The position numbers and the translations under genes were made by a program. This document shows positions 8,831 through 16,780 of a DNA stretch of 28,129 bases, one piece after another. Numbering within the stretch: position 1 is the stretch's first letter; each line of letters starts with the position of its first letter. This stretch comes from CAVVVS01 sp963751355 (GTDB lineage Bacteria > Bacteroidota > Ignavibacteria > Ignavibacteriales > Ignavibacteriaceae), in NCBI GenBank assembly GCA_963751355.1, contig CAVVVS010000117.1, forward strand, positions 1 through 28,129. The letters are read 5' to 3'. Under the pieces are notes generated by a model. That model was not told the origin of the DNA, made no database searches, and saw only the letters and a list, made by a program, of their open reading frames with translations.

Positions 8831-10008
8831 ATGAAGAAAATACTTATGGTCGTCTATTCTCATTTCCCTCGCGATACAAGAGTGAGAAGAGAATCCGATG
8901 CTCTTGTTCGAAACGGTTATAAAGTAGACGTAATTTGCCTTAGGAGCAGAAACGAAAAGAAATATGAGAATTATAATTCTATAAATATTTACCGTTTAAA
9001 TATTGATATATTCCAGAAGTACAAAAAGTAAATATATGTTGCTCTATTTTTCTTTCTTTATTAGGAGCTTTTTTCAAATTAAATATTCTATTTTTTAAAG
9101 AAAAGTATAATATTATTCACGTCCATAATATGCCGGATATTTTAGTCTTCACTACAATTTTACCCAAAATATTCGGTACAAAAATTATCCTGGACCTGCA
9201 TGATCCTATGCCGGAAGTGTTTATATCTAAATTCGGATTATCCGAAAAAGATCTGCTGCTTAGATCAGTTATATCACAGGAGAAGATCAGTTTTAAATAT
9301 GCGGATAGAGTAATTACTACAAATATAGCATTTGTAAATGCTTTTAAATTCAGAGGAAACGATGTCAGCAAAATTACTTTGGTTATGAATTCGCCTCAAG
9401 ATAACGTCTTTCAAGCAGTTCCATATCAACGGTTGCCGGAAGATAAGAATAAATTTATTGTGATGTACCATGGCACAATAGTAAAAAGGCACGGACTAGA
9501 TGATGCAATAAAAGCCATCACCAAATTAAAAGAAAAAATTCCCGGACTTGAGTTCTGGATATTTGGCAGCGGTGAATTTTTAAAAGAAATGGAAGATGAA
9601 ATAAATAATTCCCATTTAAATACTTTTATTAAATATAAAGGTTCGGTAATGGTAGACGAAATTGCGAAGACTATTCCAATGATTGATCTTGGCATTATTC
9701 CGAACAAAAAGACTCCTTTTACTGAAATAAATTTCCCGGTGAGAATTTTTGAATATTTATATTTTCAAAAACCTGTTATTGTATCAAAAACAAAAGGCAT
9801 ACTAGATTATTTTAAAGAAGACGAAATCTTTTATTTTGACGGCGGTAATGTTGATGATTTGGCAAAAGTAATTTTTCAAATATATTCAAATCCTCAAAAT
9901 TCAAAAACGACTATTTTGAAAGGGTATGCCGTTTATGAATGTAATAATTGGAAGAAACAAAGCACCACCCTTCTAAATCTCTATTTGGATATTTTCAGTG
10001 AAAATTAA
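8831..10008 (+). pseudogene. Glycosyltransferase family 4, two frameshifts
   Basis: Joined frames give a GT4 of about 390 residues: 8831-9030 (KKILMVVYSHFPRDTRVRRE), a short middle frame (KYMLLYFSFFIRSFF) and a frame covering about 9070-10008 (YNIIHVHNMPDILVF, LDLHDPMPEVF, VMYHGTIVKRHGLDDAI, FPVRIFEYLYFQKPVIVS). Both breaks lie in homopolymers: an A run at about 9025 and a T run at about 9070, each apparently one base too long. The gene may be intact in the organism, or a recent mutant. It starts 3 bases after the deacetylase stop and is paralogous to the intact GT4 at 2427. If the lesions are real, neither fragment would be expected to work, because the acceptor and donor halves are separated. 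Confidence 0.8.
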
Positions 10009-10087
10009 GCTTTCTAATTGAAGTAAAATTATTGCGATCGCCTTTGGTTTACAACAATGACTACTAACGAATTTAAAACTTGATGCC

Positions 10088-10624
10088 ATGGCAAGAAAGT
10101 TTCTTAAAATAGTGCATTTTAATTATATGATTAAAAAAATTTTTAATATATTTTTACAATCAATCGCTTATTTTAGTCCCTTTGGTGGAACGCTAAGACC
10201 ATTTTTGCACCGAATAAGGGGAGTTAAAATGGGCAGAAACGTCTGGATCAGCAAATATGTTTATTTAGATGAGAATCATCCGGACTGCATTGAGATAGGA
10301 GATAATTCAACTATTGGATTAAGGACATCAATTTTTTCTCATTTTTATTTCGGAGAGCTTCAAAAAAAAAATCCTCATAAAGTTATTATTGGGAAAAATG
10401 TTTATATCGGCCCTCATTGTTTAGTATTACCCGATGTAACAATCGGTGATAACTGTGTAATCCAGGGAGGTACTGTCGTTGCCAGAAACGTTCCCGCTAA
10501 TACAATGCTGGGTTATCCTGCACCTAAAGCGGTTGCTAAAATCACTGTTCCGTTGACATCCGAAACTTCTCATCAAGATTTTATCATGGGATTAAGGCCT
10601 GTGAGAGGCAAAGAAAATAATTAA
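10088..10624 (+). CDS. Hexapeptide-repeat (left-handed beta-helix) acyltransferase
   Basis: 178 residues from the ATG at 10088; an ATG at 10127 is an alternative. After a hydrophobic/basic N-terminus (about 1-45) come hexapeptide repeats typical of the LbH/maltose O-acetyltransferase-like family: KMGRNVWISKYVYLDE, IEIGDNSTIGLRTSIFSH, VIIGKNVYIGPHCLVLPDVTIGDNCVIQGGTVVARNVPANTMLGYPAPKAVAKI. Histidines in FSHFYF and GPHC are candidates for the catalytic base. Such enzymes use acetyl-CoA, or sometimes acyl-ACP, to acylate sugars. It lies about 80 bases after the GT4 and 24 bases before the carrier-like gene, so an acyl donor other than acetyl-CoA should be considered. Confidence 0.87.
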   Translation: MARKFLKIVHFNYMIKKIFNIFLQSIAYFSPFGGTLRPFLHRIRGVKMGRNVWISKYVYLDENHPDCIEIGDNSTIGLRTSIFSHFYFGELQKKNPHKVIIGKNVYIGPHCLVLPDVTIGDNCVIQGGTVVARNVPANTMLGYPAPKAVAKITVPLTSETSHQDFIMGLRPVRGKENN

Positions 10625-10648
10625 ACATCATTTCAAAGTATCATAAAT

Positions 10649-10906
10649 ATGACACGATTGGAAGAAATTTACCAGTTCATTAATGAAATTTATCTGTTCA
10701 ATAAAATGAAGAGATTTGATAATTTAACAGATTTTTGTGAAGCTGGTATTATTGATGAGAATAATTTCCTTCTATTGATTTCTTTTCTGGAAGAACGATT
10801 TCATATTTATTTTAAGGATGATGAGTTAATTGTACAAAATTTTAAGACTATAGAAAAAATAAATACTATATTGAAACAAAAAATATCCGGAATGTACTAT
10901 TTATAA
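10649..10906 (+). CDS. ACP-like protein lacking the phosphopantetheine serine
   Basis: 85 residues that align without gaps over the core with the ACP at 4893: GIIDENNFLLLISFLEERF against GIIDSTGIIELISFLEQTF, then DDELIVQNFKTIEKI against DEELIMDNFTTLDNI. The carrier serine (Ser37 in the first ACP) is replaced by Glu37. No other serine lies at the start of helix 2, so it should not be loadable with 4'-phosphopantetheine. The frame is otherwise clean and the stop overlaps the amidotransferase start (TAATG), which argues for an expressed gene and not debris. It could act as a non-carrying scaffold or decoy, or it could be an early stage of decay. Family membership is well supported; the role is unknown. 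Confidence 0.82.
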   Translation: MTRLEEIYQFINEIYLFNKMKRFDNLTDFCEAGIIDENNFLLLISFLEERFHIYFKDDELIVQNFKTIEKINTILKQKISGMYYL

Positions 10907-12891
10907 TGTGCGGAATAGTGGGAATTTACAACGTTGATACCCCGAAGGATATCCCTTTAAATCTATTGGGAAGAATGGTATCTTCATTAAACCATCGGGG
11001 ACCTGATGAGTCAGGTGCATATCTTGACGATTGGATAGGTCTAGCGCAATCCCGCTTAAGTATTATTGATTTAAGAAGCGGATCACAGCCTATTTCAAAT
11101 GAAGAAAATAATTTGTGGATTATTTTTAACGGTGAGATATTTAATTATCCCGAATTAAGAGAAGAGTTGATTCATAAAGGTCATAAATTTAAAACTTCAA
11201 CAGATACCGAAGTAATACTACACCTTTATGAAGAAAAAGGAATTAATTGCTTAGATGGATTAAACGGGCAATTTGCTTTTGCAATTTGGGATTTTAAAAA
11301 ACATGAGTTATTTCTTGCTAGAGATCGTTACGGAATTCTACCATTGTTTTATACGGTGCGGAACAATCAATTTATTTTTGCTTCTGAGATAAAAGCTATC
11401 TTCAATGGAGAAAATGTAGACAGGGAATTGGATCCTCAAACTTTAGACCAAATTTTTACATTCTGGACTCCTTTACCAGGTAGGACTGCTTTTAAAAATA
11501 TTAGCGAACTGCCTCCCGGACATTATATTAGGATTTCAAATAATCGAATTATAATTAATAAATATTGGGATTTCAAACCATCGATTAATGAAAATGGTTC
11601 TTCTCTCCCGATAAATAAAATTGCAGAGGAGTTAAGAGAACTTATTCTGGATGCCGTGAAAATAAGATTAAGAGCCGATGTACCGGTTGGCTCATATTTA
11701 AGCGGAGGATTGGATTCATCGGGAATTACAGCTTTTATAAAAAAATATTTTAACAATGATTTGAGAACATTCGGTATAAGGTTTGAGGAGGAATCATTTG
11801 ATGAAGGAACTTTTCAATCGGAAGTAGTAAACCATCTTAATACAAAACATACAGAGGTGAAGGCTTTAAATGAAGAGATCGGAAAACATTTTGATACCGT
11901 ATTGTATTTTACTGAACAACCTGTTCTACGCCTTTCTCCGATCCCATTATTTTTCCTTTCCAAATACGTTAATGATCATAAGTATAAAGTAGTGTTAACC
12001 GGTGAAGGAGCTGATGAGATTTTTGCCGGTTATAATTTATTTAAAGAGACAAAGATTAGAAAATTCTGGTCGGCGAACCCGGATTCAAAAATACGCCCTG
12101 AATTACTGAATAAGGTTTATCCATATATTTTTAAAGATAAAAGATTAAAAAATACTTTATCGGCATTTTTTAAAACCGGTATTGAAGACCCGGATAATAT
12201 TTTCTTTTCACACTTAATAAGATGGTTAAATACTAGTAAAATTAAAAACTTCTTTTCCGATGAGATAAAAATTGTAACAAACAATATTGACAGCATTGAA
12301 AACTTAAGAAGTCATTTACCGGCTGATTTTGAAAAATGGGATTATTTGTCAAAAGCCCAGTATATCGAAATAAAAACATTTATGAGCGGATATCTCCTTT
12401 CCGCACAAGGTGATAGAGTCGCAATGGCTCATTCTGTTGAATTGCGCCCGCCCTATCTTGATCATCGATTAATGGATTTTATGATAAAGGTTCCGTCCTA
12501 TCTTAAGCTTTTCGGACTAAATGAAAAATTATTGCTAAAAAAAGTATATAAGAATCTGTTACCGGAAAATATTATCAGAAGACCCAAAAACCCTTACCGT
12601 GCTCCTATAAGACAAAGTATTTTTATAAACAATCATTATTTACTTGATAAATATTGTTCCCATGAGGAAATTACAAGGGCAAATATTTTCAATAGTAAAA
12701 TGACTGAAAAGCTTTTCTCCAAAGCTGTCAAGAACGAATCTTTAAGTGAATTTGATAGTATGGCTGTTGCAGGTATTATGTCTACTCAAATAATATATGA
12801 AAAATTTATACGAAAATTTGAAAAGAATGAAAACAATAACCATATCTTTAATAAAGTCATCGACAACAGGAAACTATTTTTTGTCAATTAA
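10906..12891 (+). CDS. Asparagine synthase-like glutamine amidotransferase
   Basis: 661 residues with the standard two-domain layout. The class II glutaminase domain (about 1-200) begins MCGIVGIYN with Cys2 as nucleophile and contains NHRGPDESG (30-37), SRLSIIDL, FNGEIFNY and RYGILPLFY. The synthetase domain (about 235-600) has the PP-loop SGGLDSS (266-272), VLTGEGADEIFAGY and VELRPPYLDHRLMDF. The enzyme uses glutamine-derived ammonia to amidate an adenylated carboxylate. In glycan loci this family is better known for making uronamides or other amides (WbpS-type) than free asparagine. Its start overlaps the ACP-like stop by one base and NadE follows 15 bases later. A badly decayed relative lies at 19837. 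Confidence 0.93.
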   Translation: MCGIVGIYNVDTPKDIPLNLLGRMVSSLNHRGPDESGAYLDDWIGLAQSRLSIIDLRSGSQPISNEENNLWIIFNGEIFNYPELREELIHKGHKFKTSTDTEVILHLYEEKGINCLDGLNGQFAFAIWDFKKHELFLARDRYGILPLFYTVRNNQFIFASEIKAIFNGENVDRELDPQTLDQIFTFWTPLPGRTAFKNISELPPGHYIRISNNRIIINKYWDFKPSINENGSSLPINKIAEELRELILDAVKIRLRADVPVGSYLSGGLDSSGITAFIKKYFNNDLRTFGIRFEEESFDEGTFQSEVVNHLNTKHTEVKALNEEIGKHFDTVLYFTEQPVLRLSPIPLFFLSKYVNDHKYKVVLTGEGADEIFAGYNLFKETKIRKFWSANPDSKIRPELLNKVYPYIFKDKRLKNTLSAFFKTGIEDPDNIFFSHLIRWLNTSKIKNFFSDEIKIVTNNIDSIENLRSHLPADFEKWDYLSKAQYIEIKTFMSGYLLSAQGDRVAMAHSVELRPPYLDHRLMDFMIKVPSYLKLFGLNEKLLLKKVYKNLLPENIIRRPKNPYRAPIRQSIFINNHYLLDKYCSHEEITRANIFNSKMTEKLFSKAVKNESLSEFDSMAVAGIMSTQIIYEKFIRKFEKNENNNHIFNKVIDNRKLFFVN

Positions 12892-12906
12892 TCCTCGGTT
12901 AATCAA

Positions 12907-13872
12907 ATGAAATTTACATACGATTCCATCAACATCGATCCTAAACATGAATTAGAAAGAATCAAAGAGTTTATCAAAGTTACCATACAACATTCTTTAA
13001 AAAAGAGAGGAGCGGTTATCGGACTCAGCGGTGGTATTGATTCTGCTGTTGTTACAGCGTTATGTGTTGAAGCGCTGGGTAACGACAGGGTAACGGTAGT
13101 TCTTATGCCGGAAAAAGATTCAAGTCCTGATAGTAAAGAGCTAGCATTAAAACTAATCAGTAAATACAATATTTCATACCACATAGAAGATATGACCGAT
13201 GCGGTTAAAGGTTTGGGTTGCTATAAAAAGATAGATGAAGCGGTGAAACGAATTTTCCCCGAATACACTCACAGTTACAAAATGAAAATATATCTTCCGA
13301 AGGAAAATGAAAGTACAAAAAAACTAAATGTATTTCATATATCCATTATTGGTCCCGATGGTGTGGAAAAGACGGCCAGGCTGCCTGTAAAAGAGTATCT
13401 TCAAATTGTAGCTGCTTCCAATTTTAAACAAAGAAGTAGAATGAGTATGTTGTATTATTATGCAGAAACTCTTAACTATGCTGTAGTAGGAACAGGGAAT
13501 AAAGACGAGCATGGTCAGGGCTTTTTTGTAAAATTCGGTGACGGTGCAGTGGACCTCAAGCCGATTGTTCATTTGTTCAAAACGCAAGTGTATCAGCTTG
13601 CGGATGTACTTGATATCCCAGGGGAAATCAGAAAGAGGATTCCTACATCCGATACTTATAGTGCCGAACAAACACAAGAGGAATTCTTTTTCAAGTCACC
13701 ATTTGAAACTTTAGATAGAATTTGGTATGGGTGGGAAAACAATATCTCCGTTGAAGAAATAGCTGTTACATTAAATTTGGAACCTAATTACGTAAGTAAT
13801 GTAATTCAGGATGTCCAGAGCAAAATAAGATCTACCGAATATTTAAGAAAAGAGCCAATCGCATTAGAGTAA
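12907..13872 (+). CDS. NAD synthase (NadE)-like ATP-dependent amide ligase, no glutaminase domain
   Basis: 321 residues of the NadE fold: N-terminal helices, the PP-loop SGGIDSAV (41-48), VVLMPEKDSSPDS, then VVGTGNKDEHGQGFFVKFGDGAVDLKPIVHLFKTQV and RIPTSDTYSAEQT, all NadE landmarks. Canonical NadE adenylates deamido-NAD and amidates it with ammonia. There is no N-terminal nitrilase/glutaminase domain, so ammonia must be free or supplied by a partner. A C-terminal tail of about 50 residues (VEEIAVTLNLEPNYVSNVIQDVQSKI) looks helix-turn-helix-like, as in some other NadE proteins. Placement between an amidotransferase and an AMP ligase suggests a role in the cluster, but a housekeeping NadE carried here cannot be excluded. 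Confidence 0.88.
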   Translation: MKFTYDSINIDPKHELERIKEFIKVTIQHSLKKRGAVIGLSGGIDSAVVTALCVEALGNDRVTVVLMPEKDSSPDSKELALKLISKYNISYHIEDMTDAVKGLGCYKKIDEAVKRIFPEYTHSYKMKIYLPKENESTKKLNVFHISIIGPDGVEKTARLPVKEYLQIVAASNFKQRSRMSMLYYYAETLNYAVVGTGNKDEHGQGFFVKFGDGAVDLKPIVHLFKTQVYQLADVLDIPGEIRKRIPTSDTYSAEQTQEEFFFKSPFETLDRIWYGWENNISVEEIAVTLNLEPNYVSNVIQDVQSKIRSTEYLRKEPIALE

Positions 13873-13968
13873 GTGATTTTTTACCGGTGTGGTATTTTGT
13901 TGATTTTTTAATTGTAATACGATCAAGGCGGGTCCAAAAAGGAATGTCCAATACAATCTCAATCCCTC

Positions 13969-14042
13969 TTCATGTAGATATGTATTTTTAACGCGGGTTG
14001 GTCAGCAACTAAGACAAAATCATGAATGTATATCTGCATGAA
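13969..14042. repeat. Inverted repeat upstream of the AMP ligase
   Basis: TTCATGTAGATAT (13969-13981) pairs with ATATCTGCATGAA (14030-14042), 12 of 13 positions, with 48 bases between. It lies in the 253-base gap between nadE and the ligase, the largest gap in this stretch. It could be an operator pair or an RNA hairpin. Nothing shows its function. Confidence 0.4.
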
Positions 14043-14125
14043 TCCCTTTGTTAATATGATAAACAATTCTTTGTCTTTAAATTTTTACCAATCTCCTATT
14101 GATTAGTCATGAAAGTTAACTCAGC

Positions 14126-15730
14126 ATGAAAACAAATCTTAAAATAATAGACAATAAGCTGTCTTATCCCAAACTACTAGATGATTTTTTGAGGATTACC
14201 GTTCAAAAATATCCTGAAAAAACAGCCTTAATTTGTAATGATCGAAAAATGATCTATAGTGAACTAGACCGGGAGACTTCACGGCTTGCAAATTTCTTGC
14301 GGCGAAACGGTGTTGAACGCGGGGACAGAGTAATAATATTATTAGATAATTCTATTGAGGTCGTTGTATCTATATTCGGAATTTTAAAGAATGATTCTAT
14401 TTTTGTTATTCTTAATGATTCTACAAAGGCAAGAACCTTAAGTTATATTTTAGAAGATTCAAAAGCCTCCTTATTAATTACGGATGTAAAGAGGAGAAAG
14501 ATTGTTGATGAAGTTTTATCTCATGAAGATATCCAGTGCAAAGTAATGTGGATTGGTAATAAAACGGATGTTGTAAATGAACAAACCGGCAGAAATTTAT
14601 TCTGGGAAAATTTACCAGAAGAAGATGCAGAATTATCTTCGGTCAGGCAAAACATAGATACGGATCTTGCAGCATTAATTTACACTTCCGGCACAACAGG
14701 CAGAAGCAAAGGTATTATGTGTACACATAAAAGCATGGTTTCTGCGGCTCTAAGTATAATTCAATATTTGGAAAATAAACCGGAAGATTTAATTCTGTCG
14801 GTTTTACCGTTATCATTTGATTACGGATTATACCAGGTGTTAATGAGTATTATTTTCGGCGGGACAGTAATTATTGAGAATGGATTTCTATTTATTAATG
14901 ATATTTTAAAAATAATTGAAAAATACCGGGTGACGGGTTTTCCTATTGTTCCTACAATACTAACTATGATATTGAATTTAAAAAATTTTTCCAAATTTAA
15001 CCTATCTTCACTTAAGTATATGACAAACACAGGTGCCGCATTACCCATTGAACATATTAAACGAATGCGGGTACTTTTTCCTGACGTCCGGTTTTATTCG
15101 ATGTACGGATTATCCGAATGTAAAAGAGTATCATATCTACCTCCCGGCGAACTTGATAGACGTCCGGGTTCGGTCGGTAAAGCAATTCCTAATTGTGAAA
15201 CTTTTATAGTGGATGAAAAAAATGTGAAAGTAAAGCCTGGTGAAATAGGTGAGCTGGTAGTAAGAGGATCGAACCTGATGTCCGGTTATTGGAATGATCT
15301 GGATCTTACGGAAAAAAAATACAGAAAAGCCGGAATAGGATTTGAGAGATGGCTTTATACAGGTGATTACTTTAAGCAGGATGAAGATGGGTATTTGTAT
15401 TTCATAGGCAGAAAGGATGAAATGATAAAGTGTAAAGGAGAGAGGGTAAGCCCGAAAGAGATAGAAGAAACGATATGCGAATTAAGTTCGGTTGTGGAAG
15501 CAGCTGTAGTTGGTATTGATGATATAGTTTTAGGTCAAGCAATTAAGGCTTTTGTAGCTCCGGTTGACGGTATAAAAGTTACTCCGGGTGAAATATCGAA
15601 ACATTGTGCTGCTGTTCTGGAAGTTTATAAGGTGCCTAAATATATAGAAATGGTTGACAGACTTCCCAAAAATTCTAACGGGAAAATAGATAAAAAACGT
15701 CTATTAAATATAATCAACCGAGAGCTATAA
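14126..15730 (+). CDS. Acyl-CoA synthetase / adenylation-domain AMP ligase
   Basis: A full-length ANL-superfamily enzyme of 534 residues. Motifs run in order: the P-loop YTSGTTGRSKG (186-196), LPLSFDYGLYQ, NTGAALP, YGLSEC (327-332), YTGDYF with D414 as the ribose-binding aspartate, GRKDEMIKCKGERVSP at the hinge, and the catalytic lysine K520 in NGKIDK. It activates a carboxylic acid as an acyl-adenylate and passes it to CoA or to a carrier thiol. It resembles the acyl-CoA ligases of exopolysaccharide/exosortase-type loci (family resemblance from memory; no exosortase is seen here). The acid is unknown, and with a functional ACP at 4893 loading of that ACP is an attractive idea. The methyltransferase start follows its stop after one base. 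Confidence 0.93.
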   Translation: MKTNLKIIDNKLSYPKLLDDFLRITVQKYPEKTALICNDRKMIYSELDRETSRLANFLRRNGVERGDRVIILLDNSIEVVVSIFGILKNDSIFVILNDSTKARTLSYILEDSKASLLITDVKRRKIVDEVLSHEDIQCKVMWIGNKTDVVNEQTGRNLFWENLPEEDAELSSVRQNIDTDLAALIYTSGTTGRSKGIMCTHKSMVSAALSIIQYLENKPEDLILSVLPLSFDYGLYQVLMSIIFGGTVIIENGFLFINDILKIIEKYRVTGFPIVPTILTMILNLKNFSKFNLSSLKYMTNTGAALPIEHIKRMRVLFPDVRFYSMYGLSECKRVSYLPPGELDRRPGSVGKAIPNCETFIVDEKNVKVKPGEIGELVVRGSNLMSGYWNDLDLTEKKYRKAGIGFERWLYTGDYFKQDEDGYLYFIGRKDEMIKCKGERVSPKEIEETICELSSVVEAAVVGIDDIVLGQAIKAFVAPVDGIKVTPGEISKHCAAVLEVYKVPKYIEMVDRLPKNSNGKIDKKRLLNIINREL

Positions 15731-15731
15731 T

Positions 15732-16430
15732 ATGTCTTTAACATTGAGAAGGTTAAAACGGATTAGGAGAAGAATATACTCTGTAAGACAGTATATTCCC
15801 TGGCTTAGGGAACGTCATCAACTGGAAATAATGGTTGGGCCTTTGGGTTATTGGGATAAGCTTCAAAAGTATCAATTAAATTTATTGAGAGTAAACGGAC
15901 TTAAGCCCCACCATAAACTATTGGATATTGGTTGCGGACCGCTGCAGGGAGGAACAGCTTTTATCAAGTATCTTAATAAGGAAAACTATTACGGTATTGA
16001 CATTAAAAAAAATGTTATTGATATTGGTAAAAAACAAATAATAAAAAATAAACTAACTGTTAAAAATCCGTTCTTATCATATTCGGAAACTTTCGGTCAA
16101 TTTGAAATTAAAAACGTAAAATTCGACTTTATGTGGGCATCTCAGGTTTTATATTATTTTGATGAGGCGGTCATCAGGTCTTTAATGAAAATGATTTCTT
16201 CAACATTAAGTGAGAACGGGAAATTTTTAGGAGATATAATAGGCCCTAAACATTATGAATTCAGATTAAGGGAGCATAATTGGATCCTTCACACTGTTGA
16301 ATCTTTGAGAAATATAGCTAAAGATTATGGTCTAAAAGTGGAAGAATTGGGCGAAATAGAAAAATACGGTTATCCTAAAAAACTTTCATTGAGAACAAAT
16401 ATATTGGTTGAAATTACAAGACAAAATTAA
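15732..16430 (+). CDS. SAM-dependent class I methyltransferase
   Basis: 232 residues. Motif I LLDIGCGPLQGG (63-74) and the acidic residue of motif II (YYGIDIKK, D90) define the SAM-binding Rossmann fold, followed by FDFMWASQVLYYF and a C-terminal REHNWILHTVESL. A basic N-terminus (RRLKRIRRRIYSVRQ) precedes the fold. It starts 2 bases after the ligase stop, so it is very likely co-translated and acts on the same product, perhaps by O- or N-methylation of the acyl or sugar unit. A diverged copy of its last third survives at 18790-18978, beyond the T9SS gene. Confidence 0.9.
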   Translation: MSLTLRRLKRIRRRIYSVRQYIPWLRERHQLEIMVGPLGYWDKLQKYQLNLLRVNGLKPHHKLLDIGCGPLQGGTAFIKYLNKENYYGIDIKKNVIDIGKKQIIKNKLTVKNPFLSYSETFGQFEIKNVKFDFMWASQVLYYFDEAVIRSLMKMISSTLSENGKFLGDIIGPKHYEFRLREHNWILHTVESLRNIAKDYGLKVEELGEIEKYGYPKKLSLRTNILVEITRQN

Positions 16431-16780
16431 ATAGTGCATTCATTCTCAGTGTAATGAAGAATCAATATTTATTTATTTATGAAAAATACTTTCTGCCGAA
16501 TGATATAAACATCTTTGCTCAGAGAAATTGGACGATATTTTTGTAGAAAATCTAAAATTTACTGAAGCTTTGTAAAGTTTTTATACTCTTGTATAATTTT
16601 TAAACTATGGATATTCAACATACATTCCAGGAATATTTATTCGTCTGTTAAGCTGTTGTAATAAAAGGTTATACGATATTATTATGATGGCCTTTTATGA
16701 AAATGGGCATTACTTTATTGGCGCAATATTTGTTAAATATATTTATAAGTACAACAATCGATTGAAAGGGTGTAAATGTT
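16431..16780 (+). other. Intergenic leader of second T9SS gene, duplicated from copy 1
   Basis: No gene is seen. From about 16540 the sequence tracks the leader of the first T9SS gene (5390-5617): GTAGAAAATCTA, TGTAAAGTTTTTATACTC, GATATTCAACATACATT, CGATATTATTAT and CAATATTTG. Differences are mostly substitutions plus small indels. An AAAGGG ribosome-binding site precedes the ATG at 16781. Conservation of more than 200 non-coding bases suggests that a promoter or 5' UTR element was duplicated with the gene. Confidence 0.65.

Noticed and set aside
13324..13677. 117-codon minus-strand ORF inside nadE
   Set aside because: It is the shadow of a strongly conserved NadE frame; its residues form no recognisable domain.
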